Shown here piece after piece: positions 58,101 to 64,000 of a stretch of DNA of 64,000 bases (position 1 is the first letter of the stretch; the number at the start of each line of letters is the position of its first letter). Both the position numbers and the translations under genes were made by a program. The stretch covers positions 24,971,489 to 25,035,488 of the forward strand of contig NC_026655.2 in the NCBI RefSeq assembly GCF_000004075.3. Reading direction: 5' to 3'. Origin of the DNA: Cucumis sativus (Eukaryota; Streptophyta; Magnoliopsida; Cucurbitales; Cucurbitaceae). Under the pieces are notes generated by a model. That model was given only the letters and a program-made list of their open reading frames with translations, made no database searches and was not told where the DNA came from.

Positions 58101-58573
58101 TACAAGTCTTGCCAACCGTATGCCAACTATAATTTTCATATTTATCTATCTTTTTATTTATTATTTTTTTTGTGGTGCCTATAGTTTTGTCACTTCCTTT
58201 TTTGAAAAGAATATTTTGTCACTTCTGTTTTAGATGAGCAACATACTGCTTCTCCATTATTCTACATTAAACTTATACTTGAACAGAATCTAAATCTACT
58301 GCATAACTACAGTTTTCCTTTTTACCATATGCAGGTTTTCCTCAGTATGCTATTGAAGGTTACTTTTCTTGATTTACCATTGTGGCATAGGATTCTTGTT
58401 CTTGAAAATTTGAGGGTAACTATGATTTAGTAGACTATATGTGAATTTGTAGTTTGAATTCTGTCTTCTATATAATTTGGGTAGAAGTTTCTAATAATTC
58501 GAACTGGTCAATCTTAATAGGGTTTTTGCATGGAGGCTAGAACTTTGCAGGTTCTTTTCCAGAACTTTGATAT
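46194..58573 (+). CDS. MON2: MON2 homologue (DOP1/MON2 trafficking scaffold), N-terminal exons
   Basis: A large Sec7-related ARM-repeat scaffold acting with DOP1 at the Golgi/endosome. Twelve exons read in phase: 46194-46298, 46792-46977, 49101-49190, 49578-49651, 50337-50492, 51101-51221, 52499-52554, 56400-56454, 56556-56612, 56721-56822, 58335-58415, 58521-58573 (about 378 residues of an expected 1,600 or so). The start [20 protein letters not shown] fits the family; an in-frame ATG 30 bp upstream is less likely. Recognised blocks include [88 protein letters not shown] and [17 protein letters not shown], from the DCB/HUS-like N-terminal region. No stop or frameshift is seen in the exons. 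The next exon is not visible up to 64000, so either the last intron exceeds 5.4 kb or the gene is broken here. Confidence 0.92.
47230..48860 (+). mobile_element. LINE ORF2 3' part in MON2 intron 2
   Basis: Reads on +, in broken frames, from the end of reverse transcriptase ([37 protein letters not shown]) through [10 protein letters not shown] and [13 protein letters not shown] to the zinc-binding module ([20 protein letters not shown] then [11 protein letters not shown]). The 3' end has the family tail TCAATGAAAGTTGTTATTTC near 48825 followed by A-rich sequence. Frames shift several times. Between 48122 and 48160 is a (GGGA)n then GGGGGAA run, and near 48547 a GGGGGGTGGGGGGTGGGG stretch. Confidence 0.85.
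50635..50782. repeat. 29-bp minisatellite in MON2 intron 5
   Basis: Three nearly identical adjacent units beginning GGCTGCAACCCATGTTTTAA and ending CTTTTCTCT (50706 onward); the third reads CCCCTG and is partial. A related CTGCAACCCATGTTTTATCT lies at 50638, and short matches to GGGAGGATATCTG occur near 50695 and 50837. Confidence 0.85.
51410..51745 (+). repeat. Retroposon 3'-end fragment, shared with 61290-61680
   Basis: Aligns by eye with 61290-61680: both hold GCCGATGCTGGA or GCTGATGCTGGAC, GCATCTTCTTGCAAG or GCATCTTTTTGCAAG, and TTAGCTTTTGTTGTAGC. Both end near CTCTTGCTCTTAGTAT then GAGCTTAAG. An A-rich tail (AAAAATAATTGAAGAGG) follows here. It is the 3' part of a second retroposon family; no coding part is left. 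Confidence 0.65.
51885..51990 (-). mobile_element. LINE tail fragment, antisense, in MON2 intron 6
   Basis: A T-run then GAAATAGACATAAAAAGTTT, TTGAAGAAATGAAAAGAGGC and TAATGCTCGAAGTATAGTGA. On - this ends like the LINE 3' UTR seen at 63365-63800 (GCATTAGTCTC...ATGAAA). Similar antisense tails start near 55595, 57000 and 59822. Confidence 0.55.
53145..54070 (-). mobile_element. LINE with internal deletion in MON2 intron 7
   Basis: On -, reverse-transcriptase blocks near 54045-53810 read [30 protein letters not shown] and a [20 protein letters not shown] segment. They are followed directly by the zinc-finger linker ([20 protein letters not shown]) and [16 protein letters not shown], so much of ORF2 between them is missing. 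The tail with TTTCATTGAGAAAAGATGAA lies near 53165. Frames are broken. Confidence 0.8.
54310..54700 (+). mobile_element. Possible LTR-like fragment in MON2 intron 7
   Basis: Begins near TGTGTTAGACCACCCATCAT and has GGGAGTGAATATAAATAAGG (a TATA box at about 54465), a plausible leader, and TGGAGTGGGAACAACTGGTA near 54670, where LTR elements often have a terminus and primer site. No second LTR or coding region was found. If correct, it is a fossil solo LTR or fragment; it could also be unique intron sequence. Confidence 0.3.
55310..55380. repeat. End of a dispersed repeat (GGATCCGCCACTG family)
   Basis: GCACCGGTGGATTTAGTATA then GGGGCTCCAGGCAACAAAAT and TTATGGATCCGCCACTGATT. A similar GTGACGGATCCAAAAATTAT occurs at 28265. 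Terminal sequences like these flank common dicot repeats; the class is not determined. Confidence 0.35.
55560..56240. mobile_element. LINE 3' UTR debris in MON2 intron 7
   Basis: An antisense tail (AACTTTTCATTGAAATGATT and AATGAAACGAGACTAATGCT) at 55595-55660 is followed by unassigned sequence. A + strand tail follows, with TTGTATAACTCTATTGTACT then CTAAGTTTAATTATTAACAA and GTTTGTCTCTGTTTCAAAAA near 56165-56240. These are parts of at least two insertions. Confidence 0.5.
56990..58115 (-). mobile_element. LINE ORF2 3' remnant in MON2 intron 10
   Basis: On -, broken frames carry ...[17 protein letters not shown] and [19 protein letters not shown] (57720-57900), then FGHLNCSSV...SPSICPFC (57560-57650) and a tail near 57000-57130 with CTTCATTGAAATAATGAAAT and GGTTGGCACCCTCTTAGCAC. 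Similar in order to the LINE at 59822-61004 (LLNDEEILDFQTLFSQ, SCSFSVKSLVQH, MLFGNLNCASV). Older than that copy. Confidence 0.8.
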
Positions 58574-58829
58574 GTAAGCTTACTAACTCTGGCTTATTTT
58601 ATATATTGTACTTTAAATTAAATACAATATAGTAAATGCATGTTCATGAAATTTAAAATCTGTGTATTTTGAACATTAACATCTTTTCATTATTTCAATG
58701 AAAAGGTTTGTTTAATTTTAAAAAAATTAAAACTTGTAAATGCTACACAGTAATATAATTACAAAGTTTTATATGGTTCTCATGGAAAATATTGTAAAAC
58801 ATCGTTAGAGTACTAGTTATGGATATATA

Positions 58830-58971
58830 GGTCAGACTAGTAAGAGGCATTGTTGTTAAATAACTAGTGGTGTCTTGGCAGTTGGCTATAACTAAAGAAA
58901 GGTCAGACTAGTAAGAGGCATTATTGTTAAATAACTAGTGGTGTCTTGGAAGTTGGCTATAACTAAAGGGA
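58830..58971. repeat. Two-copy 71-bp tandem repeat
   Basis: GGTCAGACTAGTAAGAGGCA starts at 58830 and again at 58901; each unit runs through TTGTTAAATAACTAGTGGTG and GTTGGCTATAACTAAAG. Three or fewer differences, so a recent duplication just after the last visible MON2 exon. Confidence 0.9.
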
Positions 58972-58989
58972 GCTATGGTCCTTAGAAGG

Positions 58990-61680
58990 TGTGGATGATT
59001 TTGGTGAGAGTTTCCATTGTGGAAATTCGGGAGAGAGACAATCCTCTTGAAAGGCAATTGATATATTGCAACTTCTCTTGAAAGGCTAGTGAAAGGAAAA
59101 TGTTAGATCCAATTCTCTTTGCAGATGAAGAGGATCTTTCAATGAAGATAGAGTTTACAGCTGAAAATTCACTTCAACCGACAGTAGCCCTTCTTTTGAC
59201 GATCCTCTCTCCTCCAATCCTTTGAATAAGAATTAAACTCTCAGATTAATTCGGTCGGTATTCTTTTAAAGAAAGATATTTTACTTCTCATGTCAGCGGC
59301 ATATCCTCAGCAAAGTCATCTCAACCCTTCATCTTCAGTTTCCTTCTCCTCTTCTTCTTTTTATTCCTCAGCAAAGTCAGGTTTTAGAGCAAATTCGGAA
59401 AGAAATTTGAAAAGGAAGAAATTTCCTAAGTTCTTCCCTCACTTTCTGAAGTATATTTCATCTGGAAGAAAAGACCAAAGAAGATTTTGGCAAAATGATC
59501 CTTAAAAGCCCAGATGAGTGAAGATCAAGTACTTGAGTTGCTAGAGGAAAAAAATACCCATTCTCAATCATCAGTCCATTCCAACAACTACAAGCTGTCT
59601 TTAGAGGCTAATCCAGATTTATTGGAAGTAAGTTGCTCCCAAATTCAAGCCCCAGCTTGTTCATCTAAGTCAGTTTCTCATCACCCTCACCCTCACCCTA
59701 CCCAGTTTAAGGACTTCGACCTCTCTATGCCTAATTCGAAGGTAAAATTTTTTAGGGGCTCACCGAGTAAACCCTTTCACTCACTCCAGCAAGAAGGGGA
59801 GTCTTCTTTTGACTCTCCTTTTTTTTTTTGAAAAGGATACGAGTCTCAGTATTATTAATAATGAAAATAGAGAGACAAAACTCAAAGTACATGAGGGACA
59901 TACAAAGAGCAAAGGGGAGGGGAGGATCAGCCGGCGCACCCAGGCATCTCAACTAGGTTGACACTCCCTTAGCGCCCTCATCACATCCATAAGTGAAAAT
60001 AAAAACCCACATGGTAGGTTAAATAAAAGCAATACAACAGAACAATAACAAACTAAAGACCACAATACAAGGCCAAAAAGATGAAAAAGCAAGGCAGCAA
60101 GCCGAAAACAAAGCAAAAATAATAGTCATCCTTGATTGAGCAAAAGCTGATTGGAGCAGTAGACTTGATCTGGGAGACAAGAAAAACTAGAGCTTCAAGG
60201 TGGGGAAGCTATAAAGGCTGGCCAATTTAGAACAATCTCGTGTGAAGAGTAGTCCTGAAAATTTTTGGATAATGAGCACCATGAAGATGCGTTCTGTCGA
60301 GCAGAATCATAGCGTTCCATCCAAGTCGATGATTTTTCATGGAAGACTCTTTGGTTTCTTTCAAACCAGATTTCAGTAAAAGAGCTTTTACTGCATTTGT
60401 CCACAAACAATCAGCAGTCTTCTTCTTCAAGTTTGGACCAGCAAGGATTTTAGACACATTATTCTTAAAAACATAATAAAAAACCCAACAAAAATTGAAA
60501 GCTTGGAGAAGGTGGAACCAACATTTAGAAGCAAAGACACAATCAAATAAAAGGTCTTGGATGCTTTCCATGTTATTAACACAAAGGGGGCAGACATGAG
60601 GTGAGAGGGCATGGGAGGGAAGCTTTCTTTGAAGTACAGAGGCACAATTTAAATTTCCGAAGAGCATAATCCATATGGAAATATTTATCCTTCTTGGGCT
60701 GTTTGATTTCCAAAGCCTTTTGTACAAAGAGTTTTCCAAAGGAGAATATGTCAAAATATGCTGAACCAATGATTTTACCGAGAAGGAGCATGAGGTTTCA
60801 AGGGACCAAAACCTTTGATCTGGAAAGGAGGCTGGCTGTGAAGAAGAAATCTGACTGAACAAGGTCTGAAAATCTAAAATTTCCTCATCATTTAGCAATC
60901 TTATGAAAAAGATGGACCAAGAATTGGTTGAAGAGTCCCAATGATCTGAAACAGACCCATTTGGATTGGTTGCATTCCTAGCCAATCTTGGAAATTTACA
61001 CTCTCTTTCGACTCTCCTTTCAACGTTAGTAGTGAGGAAGTGGAGCAATTGGATAGGTCAACAGAAGCTTGAGAGAGAAATTTTTTTTGACCCTCTAGAA
61101 ACAGATCTCGATGCTCTGTTTCAATGTGAGGAAGAGCCAAAATATGCTAATTTTCCTTCTCCGCAGTCTTGTGGACTACCTAATCATTTGAAGTCAATAA
61201 TATCTACTTGTGGACTTATTCTATTATGATTTTTCAATCGTAAATGTATTCTTCCAGATTTTGGTCCATCTTCAGTCTTTCCGGGTTTTCTCTTCATGTG
61301 GGTGGCAAGTAAAGCCTCTATGCTGATGCTGGACTTTTTTTAGCCTCCTTTGGTTTTTGAACTACTATGGCATGATAGCTACGAGGCTGCCAGATGCATC
61401 TTTTTGCAAGTCTTTAGAATCGAATGGGTTCCTTATAAGAGAGATATTTCGTTACGCTTTGTAATTTGGTTTCTTCAGTTTGGCCTTATTTAGCTTAAAT
61501 TTTTCCGTTGGAATTCTCTTATTAGCTTGTCATCTCCTTTGCCTAATTTTAGCTTTTGTTGTAGTCGTTGACTAAATTCTTCTCTATTCTCTTGCTCTTA
61601 ATATAAAACTCTTGTACTTTGAGCTTAAGTCTAATTTATTAATAATAAATAAAGACACTTGTCCGTGATTAAAAAAAATG
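58990..61680 (+). mobile_element. Retroposon with ORF1-like remnant, split by a LINE
   Basis: On +, two open stretches (59290-59505 and 59514-59831) are rich in Ser, Lys and Glu and read like HFLKYISSGRKDQRRFWQND and SEDQVLELLEEKNTHSQSS. After the inserted LINE, the + strand continues near 61020-61200 with REIFFDPLETDLDALFQCEE. Beyond 61290 it matches the 3'-end fragment at 51410-51745 and ends near an A-rich tail (61672-61680). It could be a LINE ORF1 remnant or a non-autonomous relative; the family was not recognised. Confidence 0.5.
59822..61004 (-). mobile_element. 5'-truncated LINE nested in an older retroposon
   Basis: On - one frame stays open for over 250 codons (about 60227-61004): LLNDEEILDFQTLFSQISSS, SCSFSVKSLVQHIL, PRRINISIWIMLFGNLNCAS, HVCPLCVNNMESIQDLLFDC (a Cys-rich zf-RVT-like module), then NHRLGWNAMILLDRTHLHG. 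A T-run at 59820-59830 marks its poly(A) tail. The flanks show a near-perfect target-site duplication (CTTTTGACTCTCCTTT ending about 59825, CTTTCGACTCTCCTTT at 61005-61020). It is the best preserved LINE in the window but lacks the endonuclease and most of the reverse transcriptase. Confidence 0.88.
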
Positions 61681-62860
61681 AATTTGTTGAAGAAGGGTGC
61701 ATAACAAAGTTCTGTTAGCCAAGGGGTTGTGTTGTTTTTTCCTTGTGCCTAATCCTCTATGGTGTAGGATCACTGCTAGCATGCACGACCCCCATTTATT
61801 GAGTGGTTGTCTTTTGGGATTGAAGACACTTATCGGAATTTATGGAAAGACATTTCGAAGGAGTTGTCTTCTTTTGTTCATTTGGTCCGATGTGTGGTTA
61901 GTGGTGGCCAATGGGGGAGGGGAGAGACGTATTTTGGGAAGATCTTGGGTGGGGAAGAGACCTTTTTGTGCTTTGTTTCCTTGTTCGTATCATTTATCTT
62001 CCCTAAAGAATAATTTTGCTGCTGATTTGCTTGTGTGGTATGAGAGCTCTTGTTCTTTTTCTTTCCAATTTCTATTGTTCTCTTTTTGGCTGGGAAGCGT
62101 TAGAAGTGGCTACTCTTCTTTTGCTACTTGAGAGTCACTCTTCTAGAAGAGGGAGGAAGGATGTCTGATTTTGGAGTCCTAATCCTTTGAATGGGTTCTT
62201 GTGTAAGTCTTTTGTTCATTGTTTGGTTGATCATTCTCTCATGCGGGTGTTGGTTTTCTTGATTCTTTAGAGGATTAAGATATGCAGGAAGGTTAGATTC
62301 TTTACTTGGAAGGTCCTTCACGGTCGTGTGTGTTCACACTGGATAGGCTTGTGAGGAAGTTGCCTTCATTGGATGGTCCATTTTGTTGTTTTTTGTGTCA
62401 GAAGGCGGAGGAAGCTATGAACCATATTTTCTGGCGTTGTGATTATGCGCACCATGTTTGGGCTTCTTTTATCTAGACTTTTGGGATAATGTATTTTGTC
62501 ATAGAGGCGTTAGAGATATGATTGAGGAATTTCTACTCAATCTTCCTTTTGGATAAAAAGGCCATTTTCTATGGGGGGGGGGGGGGGGGGGGGGGGGGGT
62601 GCTCGATTTTGCAGGTTTTGTGGAGTGAGCGAAATAGTAGTGTTTCGATGAGTGGATAGGGATCCCTCAGATGTTTGTTCCCTTGTTCCTTTTTATGTTT
62701 CTTTGTGGGTCTCAAACTTGAAGATTTTTTTTGTAATTATACCTTAGGCATGATTTCGTATAGTTGAGTCCTGTTCCCTTTTTTGTGGGCTTGTTTTGTT
62801 GTATGCTGTATATTCTTTCATTTTTTTCTCGATGAAAGTTGATCTTTATATGAAAAAAAT
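61680..62860 (+). mobile_element. LINE ORF2 3' part with a G-run
   Basis: On +, broken frames read KVLLAKGLCCF, GIEDTYRNLWKDISKELSSF and SLFVSFIFPKE, then zinc-finger-region remnants (near 62280-62470) and IEEFLLNLPFG (near 62520). A run of 27 G follows (62573-62599), then LSERNSS-like and VPFYVSLWVSNLKIFFVI-like ends. The tail CTCGATGAAAGTTGATCTTT is near 62830. Same family as 47230-48860. Confidence 0.85.
62573..62599 (+). repeat. Homopolymer run of 27 G
   Basis: Twenty-seven G in a row after CTAT and before TGCTCG, within a LINE copy. The LINE at 47.2-48.9 kb has GGGGGGTGGGGGGTGGGG at the corresponding place (about 48547-48565), so the run probably grew from a G-rich stretch of the element. 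Its exact length may be unreliable in an assembly. Confidence 0.95.
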
Positions 62861-63360
62861 CATATCGAGAAAGTGACAAGTGAAGAAAGTAAGGAATCGA
62901 AGATGATATAAAGTGCTCCATATCTAAGAAGATTTGTGAATTTTTTTCTATCCAAATGCTGAAAGAAAAGCTTAAATGAGCTTTATCCAAAGGGTTTCCT
63001 TGTCTTTCTCCAATGACTGCTCGACGAGAACAATATAGAGGATACTCTGAATGTCATGAGGGAGAGCCATGGGCCATTTGAAGGATGAAAAAATGAAATT
63101 CAATTTTTTGTGAAAAGTACTGACAGTATGGGATGACCGATAACAAAGGGTCTCCCATATGAGTCAGTCTAGGAAACACAATTTCATAGCCCATGAAAAA
63201 GCGAAGCCCAGGATAAAAGATCTTCTTTCTAACTAAAGACATTTGATTCAAAATTCTTATATGTCGAGACAGTATAAGACAGCAATATGATCAAATGAAT
63301 TCAATGACCTGCAGTAAAGCTAAAGCAGCTTGGCGAATGACGAGATGGCTCCTTTTTCTT
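62861..63360. other. Unassigned repeat-like DNA
   Basis: No gene is supported. On - a 65-codon open stretch (63054-63251) reads GLRFFMGYEIVFPRLTHMGD, which resembles no family I can name with confidence; it may be a retroelement scrap. Confidence 0.35.
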
Positions 63361-63800
63361 TTCAAGTGCTATAATTAGTTGTATTTGGTTGATATTTTTG
63401 TAATTGGTATATATTTTTTTATTTGATTTTATTGTAATTTGAGCGTTAGTCTCTTTTCATTTTATCAATGAAATTTCTCTGGTTTAAATTGGGAAGCTTT
63501 TATTTTCCTAGCTGAGTTTTCCCCCCTTGTATTGACTTTTAGTTGTATTTTGGCAGGGTGTGTTTTAGCTCGGGATTTATTATTTTTAGTTTTGATTGTT
63601 TGCAAATGACAAGGGTGCTAAGGGGGTGCTGACTTGGTTGAGATGTCCAAGTGTGCCTCTTGATTCTTAAGTCTTTTCGCTATATGTTATTTATATAACT
63701 CTATTGTACTTTAAACATTAGTCTCTTATAATTTTAGTAAAGAAGAGACTTGTTTCCACTTTTTATTTTAAAAGAATCAATGAAAAGTCTCTTTTCCTTT
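63361..63800 (+). mobile_element. LINE 3' UTR and tail fragments
   Basis: Two consecutive tails. The first has GTTAGTCTCTTTTCATTTTA then TCAATGAAATTTCTCTGG near 63445-63480. The second has AAGGGTGCTAAGGGGGTGCT, GACTTGGTTGAGATGTCCAA, TATAACTCTATTGTACTTTA and TTAGTCTCTTATAATTTTAG (63610-63740). The antisense tails near 57100 and 59950 contain the complement of the same AGGGTGCTAAGG...GTTGAGAT block. Confidence 0.65.
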
Positions 63801-64000
63801 TCAAAAAAAGAAAAAAAAGGTCAGGATGCACTCCAACCTAAAAGAAAAGAAAATATGAGTATGGGACAATGAAGATTCTCTTGCGTAAAATAAAGCAACT
63901 AGGGGATAATGATCCATGAAGACCTCTTAAATTGTCTGACTCTTGACTGTGGTGAAATAGCTTCGTGTTCTATAGTTTCGCAATGGAGGTATCCTTTTTA

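Noticed and set aside
60227-61048. 273-codon open frame on - taken as a host gene
   Set aside because: It has LINE ORF2 C-terminal blocks, a poly(A) tail and a target-site duplication; it belongs to a retroposon, and its first residues come from the older flanking element.

Overview
The window is nuclear DNA of a dicot plant. The genes have short exons with GT-AG introns, the intergenic DNA is AT-rich, and the snRNA promoters are of plant type. The mix of LINE debris, short palindromic MITEs and gene forms suggests Cucurbitaceae; the family is inferred from general resemblance, not from a search.

Layout, left to right. 0.5-1.5 kb: LINE and MITE remnants. 2.1-3.3 kb (+): the last three exons of a gene ending in a SEC-C zinc motif. 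4.7-5.6 kb (+): a two-exon defensin-like gene. 6.7-20.5 kb: five U1 spliceosomal snRNA genes (two on +, three on -), each with its own plant snRNA promoter (USE plus TATA). Between the first two lies cytosolic asparaginyl-tRNA synthetase (7.8-10.6 kb, +), and about 100 bp after the second lies a GNAT acetyltransferase gene (13.6-14.1 kb, +). 21.4-26.6 kb: a recently inserted Copia retrotransposon on - with identical LTRs and a perfect target-site duplication. 28.5-32.6 kb (+): a complete five-exon CYP72A cytochrome P450. 33.6-43.4 kb (-): a complete 14-exon EDR1-type Raf-like MAPKKK. 46.2-58.6 kb (+): the first 12 exons of the MON2 homologue, which must continue beyond the right edge or be truncated. 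58.6-64 kb: stacked LINE remnants, one nested in another, one with a run of 27 G.

The host genes serve unrelated housekeeping or defence jobs: splicing, tRNA charging, endosome/Golgi trafficking, disease-resistance signalling, specialised metabolism and an antimicrobial-type peptide. They are not an operon-like system.

The most notable feature is the U1 cluster. Three copies are close to the usual plant U1 and sit in duplicated segments. The other two are divergent variants whose stem changes are compensated, so they look maintained as RNAs. One of these two carries a change in the 5'-splice-site recognition sequence.
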